Source: Helicobacter cinaedi CCUG 18818 = ATCC BAA-847 (GTDB lineage Bacteria; Campylobacterota; Campylobacteria; Campylobacterales; Helicobacteraceae). Taken from it: a stretch of DNA of 64,000 nucleotides. Positions 36,311 to 46,782 of this stretch are shown here, piece by piece. Numbering within the stretch: the first letter of the stretch is position 1; each line of letters begins with the position of its first letter. The stretch lies in contig NZ_DS990391.1 of the NCBI RefSeq assembly GCF_000155475.1, positions 114,518 through 178,517 on the forward strand, given 5' to 3'. The position numbers were made by a program, and so were the translations under genes. The notes beneath the pieces were generated by a model. That model made no database searches. It had not been told where the DNA came from and worked only from the letters and a program-made list of their open reading frames with translations.

Positions 36311-36808
36311 TTACGCAAAATCTTTTAAAAGCAAATCCTGTGTATTCATCACACCCACACCCTTATCAAGCACCGCTTGTGCGATGTCTTGGGCTTCTTT
36401 GAGTGAGTGCATTTTCGCCGTGCCACATTGATAAATATTTAGCTCTGGAATCTGACTTTCATCTTGGATACGCAAAACATCTCGCATACTCGCTTCCCAC
36501 GCATCTTTAACCGCATAGGAATCTGGCTTACCCACCACACTCATATAAAATCCCGTGCGACAGCCCATCGGCGAAATATCAATAATCTCCACTCTTGAAT
36601 CATTGAGATGCTCCCGCATAAATCCAGCGATGAGATGCTCCATTGTGTGGATTCCCTTTTCACTCAAAAGCTCACAATTTGGACGCGTAAAACGCAAGTC
36701 AAACACACTTATCACATCTCCCTTTGGTGTCTCCATAGTCTTTGCTAAACGCACCGCAGGTGCTGGCATACGCGTATGATCCACCTTAAAACTATCTAGT
36801 AATGGCAT
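36311..36808 (-). CDS. luxS: S-ribosylhomocysteine lyase (autoinducer-2 synthesis)
   Basis: LuxS makes homocysteine and DPD, the precursor of AI-2, from S-ribosylhomocysteine. From the ATG at 36808 the protein has 165 residues, the usual size. The metal site is in [14 protein letters not shown] (His-x3-His) with the catalytic cysteine in [11 protein letters not shown] and the third ligand in [18 protein letters not shown] precedes the start. A longer frame to 36934 runs into the upstream gene and lacks family similarity there. It follows the YqaA-type gene by about 56 bases. Confidence 0.95.
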   Translation of the reverse strand: MPLLDSFKVDHTRMPAPAVRLAKTMETPKGDVISVFDLRFTRPNCELLSEKGIHTMEHLIAGFMREHLNDSRVEIIDISPMGCRTGFYMSVVGKPDSYAVKDAWEASMRDVLRIQDESQIPELNIYQCGTAKMHSLKEAQDIAQAVLDKGVGVMNTQDLLLKDFA

Positions 36809-36864
36809 ATTCTCTCCTTTAATTTTGATTTGAGAAAGGGCATTGTAGCAAGTTTGCAAAAACG

Positions 36865-37299
36865 CTACAACACAAAAGGCACAACAAACAAAGCATATCG
36901 TGCCATTTTGCCAAGGGCAATGCCTAGCACACATAGAATCTGACTATACCGCACAAGCCCAAGAGCTAGAGCAAAAATATCCCCCACAAAAGGCAAAAAC
37001 ACAAAAAACGCATACACAAAACCATATTTTTGAATCTTAGGGGCGAGGGTTGAGATATTCTCCCACGCCTTTGGGAAAAACCGCATAATCATCTTATATC
37101 CGCCAAAATAGGCTAAATAATATGTGCTTAAGCTCCCTAGCGTATTGCCTAAACTCGCCACAGCCCACACTACAAAAGGCTCAAAGCCCACTGCCACAAA
37201 TCCCACGACAAATACTTCAGAGCCAAGCGGATAAAGTGTGCTAGCCACAAAACACACCGCAAATAACCCAATCAAGCCATATTCATAATACTCCGCCAT
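36865..37299 (-). CDS. YqaA/DedA-type (VTT-domain) membrane protein
   Basis: This is a protein of 144 residues with four or so hydrophobic segments. It has [20 protein letters not shown], the conserved glycine-rich [20 protein letters not shown] and [20 protein letters not shown]. DedA-superfamily proteins are linked to lipid flipping, membrane homeostasis and stress; YqaA-type members are small. Its neighbour luxS is on the same strand, but no functional tie is known to me. Confidence 0.8.
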   Translation of the reverse strand: MAEYYEYGLIGLFAVCFVASTLYPLGSEVFVVGFVAVGFEPFVVWAVASLGNTLGSLSTYYLAYFGGYKMIMRFFPKAWENISTLAPKIQKYGFVYAFFVFLPFVGDIFALALGLVRYSQILCVLGIALGKMARYALFVVPFVL

Positions 37300-37380
37300 T
37301 CTCGCTCAACTCATTTAAAATTCCCAAACGCCACTTATGCATAAGCACAAAGGCAAATTCGCAAAAACCACAAGCAGATT

Positions 37381-38304
37381 CTAAAAATTCTTAATATTCT
37401 CCAAAGTCAGCTCTAACAATCTCTCCCTAGCCTTGTCATACGCCCACGCCAAGTGCGGAGTGATAAGAATCTTATCAGCTATTTTTTTATCTAAAAATGG
37501 GTGATTTGGCTTCATCGGCTCTATCTCAAGCACATCTGTGCCAAAATACATATCCTTATTTTTCAAAAATTCCGCTATGTCATTTTCATTCACAATGCCA
37601 CCACGACCGACATTGATTAAAATTGCCCTATCTTTTATCAACGACAGATTCTTGTAATTAATAAGATTGTGCGTTTGGGGGTTGAGCGGAGCGTGAATGG
37701 ATATAATATCACTTTGGGAGAGAATCTCATCTAGCTCCTTACGCATAAAGCCACTTTGGGTATTTTTCCCACTTGTGGAGTAGTAGCTCACTTTTGCCCC
37801 AAAAGCCTGTGCGAGATTCCCAACCCTTTGCCCGATACTTCCAAAGCCGATAATCCCCCATTGCAAGTTTTCTAGCTCCCTTAATCCGCCATTAATATGC
37901 GTAAAAGTATCACTCTCACACCACGCCCCACTTTTGCAATACGCATCATAATAGCCTAGCCGTGCCAAAAGGTGCAGGGCTATACTCAAGGTATGCTGTG
38001 CTACAGCAGTTGTGGAGTAGCCAGCGACATTTTTTACCACAATGCCTTTCTTTTTAGCAAAGTCTAAATCTACATTATTCATACCTGTGGCGGTAATGCA
38101 GATAAGCTTTAAATCCGGCAGTTGTGATAACACAGATTCATCAAGCATAACTTTATTTGTCAGCACCACATCTGCCCCAGCACATCGCTCTATCCGCTGG
38201 TGTGGGAGTGTAACCCCATAGCTTACAAACTCGCCTAGGGCTTTGAATCTGCTCAAATCGCAATCGCCCAAAGTATTTGCATCAAGCAAAACTATTTTCA
38301 TCAT
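37381..38304 (-). CDS. D-isomer-specific 2-hydroxyacid dehydrogenase
   Basis: This is an NAD(H)-dependent oxidoreductase of 307 residues. The cofactor loop WGIIGFGSIGQRVGNLAQAF is near residue 150. Catalytic Arg is in ILINVGRGGIVNENDI, Glu in the VLEIEPM region and His in ITPHLAWAY. Substrate may be glycerate, hydroxypyruvate, lactate or another 2-keto acid; motifs do not decide. Two adjacent ATG codons lie at the start (38304 or 38301) behind AGGAG. It is divergent from argB with a 61-base gap. Confidence 0.85.
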   Translation of the reverse strand: MMKIVLLDANTLGDCDLSRFKALGEFVSYGVTLPHQRIERCAGADVVLTNKVMLDESVLSQLPDLKLICITATGMNNVDLDFAKKKGIVVKNVAGYSTTAVAQHTLSIALHLLARLGYYDAYCKSGAWCESDTFTHINGGLRELENLQWGIIGFGSIGQRVGNLAQAFGAKVSYYSTSGKNTQSGFMRKELDEILSQSDIISIHAPLNPQTHNLINYKNLSLIKDRAILINVGRGGIVNENDIAEFLKNKDMYFGTDVLEIEPMKPNHPFLDKKIADKILITPHLAWAYDKARERLLELTLENIKNF

Positions 38305-38365
38305 ATCTCCTTTTTTGCGTATTTTGGGATATAATACATTTCATCTTTGAATAAGGGGCAAAATA

Positions 38366-39238
38366 ATGCAAAAAAATGCAAGGGTTGTGAATATATTGCT
38401 AGATTCTCTGCCATTTATTAGAATCTTTAGGGGGGAGATTATCGTCATCAAATATGGCGGAGCAGCACAAAGTAGCCTAGATTTAAAAGAGAAATTTGCC
38501 CTTGATATTGTAATGATGTATATGCTTGGATTAAAGCCTGTGATTATCCACGGCGGGGGCAAACGCATAAATGAAATGCTTGAAAGTCTAAAAATCCCAA
38601 GTGAATTTAGTAATGGCTATCGCGTAACTTGTGCAGATTCTATGCGGGTGGTGGAAATGGTGCTAAGTGGGGAGATTAATAAGGAACTCACTGCATTTTT
38701 AAACTTCCACGGTGCCAATGCAGTAGGCATAAGTGGTAAGGACGCAAACCTACTTCAAGCAAGGGCAAAGGATAATGGTGCATTAGGCTATACCGGGGAA
38801 ATTACAAAAGTGAATCCGGAGTTTTTGCTTAAAACTATCAATGAAGGCTTTGTGCCTGTTATCGCCCCTATTGCTAATGGCGAGAACGCAAGGCATTTAG
38901 GCTATAACATTAATGCTGATTTATGTGCGTGTCATATTGCTAAAGCGTTAAAGGCTAAAAAAGTCATTTTTCTAAGTGATATTCCGGGTGTGCTAGATGA
39001 AAATAAAGAGCTTATCTCTTCGCTCACACCAAGCGAGATTAAAAAGCTTGAATCTAGGGGTGTAATCAGCGGTGGTATGATACCCAAACTTGAAGCCTGT
39101 GTGGATTGCGTGGAAAATGGTGTGCAAAAGGCTCATATTATTGATGGCAGGGTGGAGCATTCCTTGCTTTTGGAGCTTTTTACCACGCAGGGTATCGGCA
39201 CGGAGATTTGCAATAACACGACAAAAGAAAACAAATGA
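38366..39238 (+). CDS. argB: N-acetylglutamate kinase
   Basis: This enzyme phosphorylates N-acetyl-L-glutamate in arginine biosynthesis. It is an amino-acid-kinase-fold protein of 290 residues. It has VIKYGGAAQSSLDLKEKFAL, the nucleotide/phosphate loop PVIIHGGGKRINEML, the NAG-site block YNINADLCACHIAKALKAKK and SGGMIPKLEACVDCVENG. No other arg genes are nearby. Its stop overlaps the next start (ATGA). Confidence 0.93.
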   Translation: MQKNARVVNILLDSLPFIRIFRGEIIVIKYGGAAQSSLDLKEKFALDIVMMYMLGLKPVIIHGGGKRINEMLESLKIPSEFSNGYRVTCADSMRVVEMVLSGEINKELTAFLNFHGANAVGISGKDANLLQARAKDNGALGYTGEITKVNPEFLLKTINEGFVPVIAPIANGENARHLGYNINADLCACHIAKALKAKKVIFLSDIPGVLDENKELISSLTPSEIKKLESRGVISGGMIPKLEACVDCVENGVQKAHIIDGRVEHSLLLELFTTQGIGTEICNNTTKENK

Positions 39239-39702
39239 AACTAGAATCGTATCATTATGGGTTTTTAGAGCGGCTGTGGCTGAAGCTTGAAGCACGATCA
39301 ATGGACAAAAATATAGAACGCATTGTAATACTCCTGCCCGTGCTACTTTTTATGCAGAAAGAGCAGGTTGAATCTTTGCTTGATGAACTGCCAAAGATTC
39401 TAAGCTCCTATCTTAAGCCCCATTTGGTGCAACGCGTCTTTGCCCACATTGTGCTAAAACTCAAAGAATACACCAAAAACGAGCAGCTTTTTATCCAAGA
39501 GCGACAAAAAGCATTTGAGTGTTTAGCTGAAAATATTCAGCTTTATGCGATTGTGCTTGATATGTTTGATAACAATAAAAGCCCTGATAGCCTTGATTTG
39601 ATTGAACAAATCGTGCGGAAAAAGTTTGATAAAGACTATCAATTAGATAAAAAGAATCTCCGCCTTTTGAGCTACCAAGAAAAGCATTGCGGTGCTAAAT
39701 GA
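39235..39702 (+). CDS. Hypothetical helical protein between argB and hydE
   Basis: I do not recognise this 155-residue protein. It has no signal peptide. It is predicted mostly helical with charged C-terminal regions, and one hydrophobic stretch (IERIVILLPVLLFMQKEQ) that is too short and polar to be a sure membrane helix. The ATG overlaps the argB stop, so it is translated by coupling. Its own end overlaps the hydE upstream region by a few bases. It may assist HydE, since the two genes adjoin, but that is position only. Confidence 0.6.
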   Translation: MKLESYHYGFLERLWLKLEARSMDKNIERIVILLPVLLFMQKEQVESLLDELPKILSSYLKPHLVQRVFAHIVLKLKEYTKNEQLFIQERQKAFECLAENIQLYAIVLDMFDNNKSPDSLDLIEQIVRKKFDKDYQLDKKNLRLLSYQEKHCGAK

Positions 39703-39722
39703 TTATACCTAAAGGAGATGCA

Positions 39723-41387
39723 ATGGATAAAGCACAGATTTTAGAGCGGTTAAAGACACATTTGCAACAGCTTAAAAACACACACAAAGCCCCACGAAAC
39801 GAAGTGAGCATCGAGTGGGTTACACAAATATGCAATCTTATTGGAATCCCAAAAGACTATGCTCCGCTTTGTGAGCAGATTCTATCATATAAACCGCTTA
39901 CACGCCTTGTATGGCTACATATGGCAGAATGCACCGGGTGCAGTGAAAGCTTTTTGCGACTTGATAAGCCCGGGGTGGAATCTTTGCTTTTAGAATATAT
40001 CTCACTTGAATACCACGAGACTATTATGGGAGCGGTTGGCTTCAATGCGAAACAATGCCTACACGATACGCTTAAAGAGGAGTTTATACTTGTGATTGAA
40101 GGGGGCGTGTCTTTGGGGGAGAATGCGTATTTTCTCACTTCCGGGGCTGATAGCACAAATGGCGAGAATGAATGCCTTGAAGTAGCGCGACACGCACAAG
40201 CCATTTTTGCCATTGGCACTTGCTCTAGCTTTGGCGGGGTGCAAGCTGCATATCCTAATCCTACGCAATCTCAAGGCATTAGCACCTTTTTAAGACAACC
40301 CATTGTGAATATCCCGGGCTGTCCGCCTAGTGAAGCCAATATGATAGGCTCACTAATGTATTATATTTTGCTCCAAGAGATTCCGCCTTGTGATAGTCTA
40401 AATCGCCCTTTATGGAGCTATGGTAAGAACCTGCACGAGATGTGCGAACGCAAGGCAAAATTTGAATCTGGGGATTTTGTAGAATCTTTTGATGATGAGC
40501 GTTTGCAAGATGGTTATTGCTTATATAAAGTGGGTTGCAAAGGACCTTATGTAGCAAATAACTGCCCAAAAGTGAAGTTTAATGCTAAGACAAGTTGGCC
40601 TGTGCGGGCGGGACACGGCTGTATTGCTTGTAGTGAGCCTGATTTTTGGGATAGCTTTGGCAAGATTGAAGAGCCAATCAATAATGCCAATGCTTATATC
40701 AAAGACAAAAAGCCCCTTAAATCTCTACCCTTAGTCCATAGGCTAGATGATACCCTATTAGATTCTACACTATGCCTTGAGCTTGATAGCTTGAGTGATA
40801 CGCGTATTTATAGTCAAGAGAAGCAGAATCTCAATCTGCTTGCTGTGAGTTTTTATGCCAATCTCTCCGCACTTTTGCCATATTTAGCGAGTAAAAATAA
40901 GCTTGGAGCGAGACTTGTGGAGAACTACCACAAGTGGCGTTTAAAAGAAGAGTTAGAATCTGTGCTAGATTCTGAATCTGCTGAAGATTCTATCTCGCAT
41001 AATGCAAGTGATATGCTAAAACTTGTTGGAATGATGTTTGGTAAGAGTTTAAATCACGCTCAAGTTTTGGACTTAGCCCAAAGCTACTTATTTCCACATA
41101 TCAGCAAACTTGATTTTAAGCTCACTACAAAAGACAATGGCGGTTGTGAAATTGAAGTCAATAAATCCTTGCGACTACCACTGTGCTACTTACTTGGTGG
41201 GCTAGAGATAGAGGGTGTGGCATATAGTGTGGTAAGCTCAATCTGTGAGATTTTAGCCCTTGCTCTTGTGGAGCTATGCAAGATTTACAATATCAGTCAA
41301 GTGGCGTTTAAAGGCGATCTTATGCAAAATCCGCTTATACAAGATCGCCTTGCTACCTATTTGCCAAAGTGGCTTAAGGTTGTGTGA
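39723..41387 (+). CDS. hydE: HydE: hydrogenase small-subunit-like protein with HypF-like C-terminus
   Basis: The protein has 554 residues from the ATG at 39723, which follows AAAGGAG. Residues 60-350 resemble a [NiFe]-hydrogenase small subunit, with cluster-ligand motifs at Cys70-x2-Cys73 (AECTGCSESF), IGTCSSFGGVQAA, NIPGCPPSEANM, KVGCKGPYVANNCP and GHGCIACSEPDFWD. It lacks the twin-arginine signal of a real small subunit. The last 200 residues, ending VAFKGDLMQNPLIQDRLATY, resemble the HypF C-terminal domain. This fits HydE of Helicobacter and Wolinella (HP0635 type), linked to hydrogenase activity. No structural hydrogenase genes are in the window. Confidence 0.8.
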   Translation: MDKAQILERLKTHLQQLKNTHKAPRNEVSIEWVTQICNLIGIPKDYAPLCEQILSYKPLTRLVWLHMAECTGCSESFLRLDKPGVESLLLEYISLEYHETIMGAVGFNAKQCLHDTLKEEFILVIEGGVSLGENAYFLTSGADSTNGENECLEVARHAQAIFAIGTCSSFGGVQAAYPNPTQSQGISTFLRQPIVNIPGCPPSEANMIGSLMYYILLQEIPPCDSLNRPLWSYGKNLHEMCERKAKFESGDFVESFDDERLQDGYCLYKVGCKGPYVANNCPKVKFNAKTSWPVRAGHGCIACSEPDFWDSFGKIEEPINNANAYIKDKKPLKSLPLVHRLDDTLLDSTLCLELDSLSDTRIYSQEKQNLNLLAVSFYANLSALLPYLASKNKLGARLVENYHKWRLKEELESVLDSESAEDSISHNASDMLKLVGMMFGKSLNHAQVLDLAQSYLFPHISKLDFKLTTKDNGGCEIEVNKSLRLPLCYLLGGLEIEGVAYSVVSSICEILALALVELCKIYNISQVAFKGDLMQNPLIQDRLATYLPKWLKVV

Positions 41388-41391
41388 GTTT

Positions 41392-41907
41392 TTAGACGAG
41401 ATAGGGCTGTATAAATTTTAAGCTATCTATTGTGTTTGAGAGAAATACTAAACCTTGAAGTGTCAGCACACTACAGATTCCAGCTAAGATTCCAGCTAGG
41501 GCATCATCGCCTACAACGCCTAGTCCGCCTTTCCATTCCCTATCAATTTTGCCAATAAATGAGGGTTTAGACACATCAAAGATTCTAAAAAACACAAAAG
41601 CTAAAAGGCTATGTGCCACCCCAAAGCCTACAATCGCCATAGCTAACCACATACCCACAAGCTCATCAATCACTATGCTTTTATCATCGTGGGTTTGTGT
41701 GGTTTCTTCGTATTTATCAATATGCTTAATGGCAATAAACCCTATAAGAATGCTTAGTAAAAAAATGCTCTCTTGTGAAAAATACACTATAGGCAACCCC
41801 AAAAGCAAAGCCACCACACTCCCCATAGTGCCGGGAGCCTTAGGCGAGTAGCCGCTATAAAATAGACTTAAAAACAAGTCTTTAATCAATTTTTGTTTTT
41901 TAGTCAT
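41392..41907 (-). CDS. pgpA: Phosphatidylglycerophosphatase A
   Basis: PgpA removes the phosphate from phosphatidylglycerophosphate to give phosphatidylglycerol. It is a protein of 171 residues with several membrane helices. The signature start SGYSPKAPGTMGSVVALLLG and the conserved DDKSIVIDELVGMW near residue 80 are intact. It converges with hydE (stops 4 bases apart) and follows the HP1021-type gene by 9 bases. Confidence 0.92.
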   Translation of the reverse strand: MTKKQKLIKDLFLSLFYSGYSPKAPGTMGSVVALLLGLPIVYFSQESIFLLSILIGFIAIKHIDKYEETTQTHDDKSIVIDELVGMWLAMAIVGFGVAHSLLAFVFFRIFDVSKPSFIGKIDREWKGGLGVVGDDALAGILAGICSVLTLQGLVFLSNTIDSLKFIQPYLV

Positions 41908-41916
41908 TATGGGTTT

Positions 41917-42816
41917 TTAGGGATTAGTCTTATTTTTGCGGATAATGCCATACTTCTTGCGTTTTTCCCACAAGCTTTTGCGGCTCATTCCAAGCTTTTT
42001 AGCAAGCTCTATATCTGGATAGCGACTTTCATATTTGGTAATAATAATCTTTTCATACTCTTTGACTGATAGAATCTCTCCGCTTAGCTCTACGCTATTA
42101 GACTGCCGAGAAATATCAATCACTTGTGGGAATGCAACCTTTTCGCTTGAAACAATGCTAATAATCACATTGTGCTTTAACGCCACTTCAAGGAAATCCT
42201 TTCTATCGCTCTTTTTTAGCTCTTCAAGGTTGGTGATGTAATAAATCTCATTCTTTTTTGGTGGCACACGGAATATACTTTTCCAAGTATCCTCTTTTAG
42301 GGAATAAAATTGAAAATGGACGCGTTTTTCCCGTGCATACCGCATAGCATAAATATCCGCTGCTCTCTGCGTGTTTGTCTTAATCACAAATGGAGGATTA
42401 TACAAAAATGGCTCTGGTGTGCCTAGCTCTTTTTCAATAAAGCTAAAATAGCTTCTATAAAAGCTAATCTCTTCATTAATCTCCCTATACGCCTTGTAGT
42501 GTGTGATTTTACGGATAAGCTCATCAACGATAAAAGGCTTAACAATATAGTCTGTTACGCCATTTCGCAAAGGCTTAATCACGGTATCATCATTAATATA
42601 CGCAATCATTAAAATAATAATGGCTTGTGGATAGGCTTTACTTAGCTCTGTGTAGCCCTCATTAATCGTGCCAAATGAGGCTAAAATCACATCATAATGA
42701 TCCTTTTGCACTTCTTTGAGTGAATGTGCGATAACGCACTCCAAGCGTGAATCGCTAAGCTTATTTGCAATACTTTGAGCGAGATAAATCTCATTTTCAA
42801 TGATTAAAACTTTCAT
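41917..42816 (-). CDS. Atypical orphan response regulator, HP1021-type
   Basis: The protein has 299 residues. The N-terminal receiver fold (KVLIIENEIYLAQSIANKLS) has Ser47 (DVILASFG) where canonical receivers have the phosphorylated Asp, as in H. pylori HP1021. A middle domain follows, and a C-terminal FIS-type helix-turn-helix reads YPDIELAKKLGMSRKSLWEK near residue 275. HP1021 acts without phosphorylation on DnaA-oriC binding, redox and other genes. ispDF follows in the neighbouring position, as in H. pylori (HP1020-HP1021), which supports orthology. Confidence 0.88.
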   Translation of the reverse strand: MKVLIIENEIYLAQSIANKLSDSRLECVIAHSLKEVQKDHYDVILASFGTINEGYTELSKAYPQAIIILMIAYINDDTVIKPLRNGVTDYIVKPFIVDELIRKITHYKAYREINEEISFYRSYFSFIEKELGTPEPFLYNPPFVIKTNTQRAADIYAMRYAREKRVHFQFYSLKEDTWKSIFRVPPKKNEIYYITNLEELKKSDRKDFLEVALKHNVIISIVSSEKVAFPQVIDISRQSNSVELSGEILSVKEYEKIIITKYESRYPDIELAKKLGMSRKSLWEKRKKYGIIRKNKTNP

Positions 42817-42840
42817 TTTCTCTCCCTTTTTAAATATGTC

Positions 42841-44046
42841 CTAGTCATTCTCTCCCTTTAAATTATGATGATTTAACTCTCCGTTTAATATCTCTTGCCA
42901 AGGGGCAAAGCCCATACTCACACTTGCCTGAACACACACGCCCTCTTTTCGCCCTACAAAGCCTAGAGATTCAGTTGTAGTTGCCTTAATATTCACACGC
43001 GATTTTGGCAAATGTAAGATTCTAGCGATACACTCACGCATTTGTGATTTGTATGGGGCGATTTTAGGCGTTTGTGCCATAATGCTTATATCCACATTAT
43101 GCAGTTCATAGCCGACACTTAAGACAAAATCATAAATGTGCTGCAAAAGTTTTTTGGAATCTGCGTTTTTATACGCTTCATTAGAATCTGGAAACCACTG
43201 CCCTATATCGCCCCCACCAATAGCACCCAAAATCGCATCACTTAATGCGTGAAGTGCGACATCGCCATCACTATGGGCTTTAAACCCAAATGAAGATTCT
43301 ATTTTCACCCCACCAAGCCACATTTCTTTATTATCTTCAAAGCTATGCACATCAATGCCATTACCTACAAAAACACGCTTTGAAGGGGCTTTGAGATAGG
43401 GCATATGAGTGAGTAAATCGCCCTTAAAGGTAAGCTTATTCATAAGAGAGCTGCCTTTTATAAAAGCTATCTTTTTGCCAAGCTTATGAAGTGCGGAGCT
43501 TTCATCACTAGAATCCGGGCTAGATTCTAGAGCAAGTTTCAAATCCTTTGTCTTACTAAGCTGTGGCGTTTGGATAAGCTTAATCTCATCGCGGTTAAGA
43601 TACCCTCCATTATAAAAGCTCGTATCGCTTACCTTTATATAAGGCACGATACAAGCCGTGCTTTCATCAATCTCATCTAGTTTAGCAAATAACGCCCTAA
43701 GCACAGAATCTTGAGTATTCCACCTTGCTACATCACTCACAAGCACAAAGGGCGTATCTACATATTGCAGGGCATTACGCAAGGATTGTGCACGACTATC
43801 CCCACCCTGCACAACTTTAAAAGGACTTATATCAGCCATATAGGCAAAGTCATTTTTTGAGGCGGTAATAAGAATCTTTTTAAAAGAAAACTGCTGTGTT
43901 ATCTTGCGTGTAGCTACAAGCCACAAAGGCTCTTCACCAATGCGAATCCACTGCTTTTTACAAGCAAAGTCATCGCAAAAACGCGTAGAATCCCCAGCTG
44001 CCATCATAATGAGTGAGACATCATCTAAAACCGAATATAAAGCCAA
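42841..44046 (-). CDS. ispDF: Bifunctional IspD/IspF enzyme of the MEP isoprenoid pathway
   Basis: This fusion carries 4-diphosphocytidyl-2-C-methyl-D-erythritol synthase (IspD, residues about 1-225) and 2-C-methyl-D-erythritol 2,4-cyclodiphosphate synthase (IspF, about 235-401). IspD shows [12 protein letters not shown] and [20 protein letters not shown]. IspF shows [13 protein letters not shown] (metal Asp-x-His), [20 protein letters not shown] and [15 protein letters not shown]. Fused IspDF is usual in epsilonproteobacteria. It is the first gene before the HP1021-type regulator. Confidence 0.94.
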   Translation of the reverse strand: MALYSVLDDVSLIMMAAGDSTRFCDDFACKKQWIRIGEEPLWLVATRKITQQFSFKKILITASKNDFAYMADISPFKVVQGGDSRAQSLRNALQYVDTPFVLVSDVARWNTQDSVLRALFAKLDEIDESTACIVPYIKVSDTSFYNGGYLNRDEIKLIQTPQLSKTKDLKLALESSPDSSDESSALHKLGKKIAFIKGSSLMNKLTFKGDLLTHMPYLKAPSKRVFVGNGIDVHSFEDNKEMWLGGVKIESSFGFKAHSDGDVALHALSDAILGAIGGGDIGQWFPDSNEAYKNADSKKLLQHIYDFVLSVGYELHNVDISIMAQTPKIAPYKSQMRECIARILHLPKSRVNIKATTTESLGFVGRKEGVCVQASVSMGFAPWQEILNGELNHHNLKGEND

Positions 44047-44161
44047 AATCTTTCCTATAAAAGTGCGTATTTATTTTTGAAAATCCGCATTCTACCATAA
44101 AAAACAAAAAATAAGCTAAAAATTGTTACTTAAATTCCCATATTGTTTAACTATTTTTTAA

Positions 44162-45604
<1,443 letters not shown>

Positions 45605-45630
45605 AAATTAATAATTTAGAAGGAGCTAAA

Positions 45631-45924
45631 ATGACACTTTTTGTTTGTCTCGTGCATTATACAAAGCCTTTAGAGCAGGTTACGGAGCGTTTGCAAGAAC
45701 ATAGGGATTATCTTAAAAAAGGCTATGAAAAGGGTATTTTACTCGCCTCTGGTCCTAGAATCCCAAAAGATGGCGGCATTATCATCGGCAAGTTTGCAAA
45801 TAAAGATGAAGCTTTAGCATTTGCAGCAAATGATCCTTATGTGCATTATGATCTAGCAAAATATGAAATATTAGAATTTGAGCCTGTGCTGCACGCAGAG
45901 ATTTTAAAGGATTTTTTGAAATAA
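45631..45924 (+). CDS. YciI-family protein
   Basis: The protein has 97 residues. The YCII fold has the conserved HRDYLKKGYEKGILLASGPR (His/Gly block) and DEALAFAANDPYVHYDLAKY (Asp-Pro block). Substrates are unknown for most members. The ATG at 45631 has AAGGAG eight bases upstream; an in-frame ATG overlapping the thiC stop is less likely to be used. It may be part of the thiC transcript. Confidence 0.85.
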   Translation: MTLFVCLVHYTKPLEQVTERLQEHRDYLKKGYEKGILLASGPRIPKDGGIIIGKFANKDEALAFAANDPYVHYDLAKYEILEFEPVLHAEILKDFLK

Positions 45925-46010
45925 AAAACCTTAAGGACAATGAAGATTCCAAACCCATTTTTCAAACAAAAACGCCTTAGAATCCTTAAGCTTAATGCAG
46001 AATCTAAAGT

Positions 46011-46757
46011 CTAATAGCCATAATAATAAATCCCATAGGTTACAAAAATGCGGATTTTTGTCTTTGTGATTGGGCGTGGGTAGTCCTTGTAGGCAATCTC
46101 AATGGTGCGTTCGCTATTGCGGTCTAAAAGCATATAATTTGATGAAACAATAATCTTTAGTCCGCTAATGTCGCCATTTGGGTGCAGATAAAACTCCACT
46201 GCACTAAGCCCCTCTTGCCCCAGCCGTATGGCACTTGCTGGATATTCTAAATACTTTTTTGTGATGCGTCCAATATCCCGCAAATTATTGACTAAAAATT
46301 CCTGCTCTGCTATGCCATAGTCTCCAAATTCAGCCCCATAAAGCTCCTCTATATCTCTCCTTGTTACCTCATCAACACCCGGAAACTTCGCAAGGGCTTT
46401 AACTCTGCTTCTCTGCCTTGTGGTTTGCTGATGTTTGCCCCTACCATCATAAAGGCTTAAAGATGAGATATCAAGCTCATTCGTATTGCTTTGGGTTTGC
46501 TTAGGTGTTGGTGGAGTGGAGCTAAATTTGGGTGCGACAAGTTGATTATGCGTATCCTGCTTAGATTCTAGCTCCCCATCACCTAGAATCTGAAAGCCCG
46601 CCACTTTCATTTGCGGATTTGTAGAAGTGCCTTTTTTAAACTGCATTTGTCCAAAACGCACAAACAAAATGCCAAGAATCACACAATGGATAAGAAAAGA
46701 TATAAGTAACCACGCCCAAAGGCGAGATTTATCCTGCGTTTCAAGCGGATTTTTCAT
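46011..46757 (-). CDS. TonB-like energy transducer
   Basis: The protein has 248 residues. An N-terminal membrane anchor (LWAWLLISFLIHCVILGIL) is followed by a polar periplasmic region and a TonB C-terminal domain (YPASAIRLGQEGLSAVEFYL, then YKDYPRPITKTKIRIFVTYG). It would couple the proton motive force to outer-membrane transporters. It lacks the long Pro/Lys repeat of classical TonB, but has a Thr/Gln/Pro-rich spacer. It lies next to fliO and fliN, an order also found in H. pylori (HP0582-HP0584). No exbB or exbD is in the window. Confidence 0.8.
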   Translation of the reverse strand: MKNPLETQDKSRLWAWLLISFLIHCVILGILFVRFGQMQFKKGTSTNPQMKVAGFQILGDGELESKQDTHNQLVAPKFSSTPPTPKQTQSNTNELDISSLSLYDGRGKHQQTTRQRSRVKALAKFPGVDEVTRRDIEELYGAEFGDYGIAEQEFLVNNLRDIGRITKKYLEYPASAIRLGQEGLSAVEFYLHPNGDISGLKIIVSSNYMLLDRNSERTIEIAYKDYPRPITKTKIRIFVTYGIYYYGY

Positions 46758-46782
46758 TTCTTAGGGCTTCTCTTCTCATTTT

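Noticed and set aside
36809-36934. N-terminal extension of LuxS
   Set aside because: The added residues are Cys-rich without similarity, run into the neighbouring gene and lie ahead of the AAAGGAG ribosome site.
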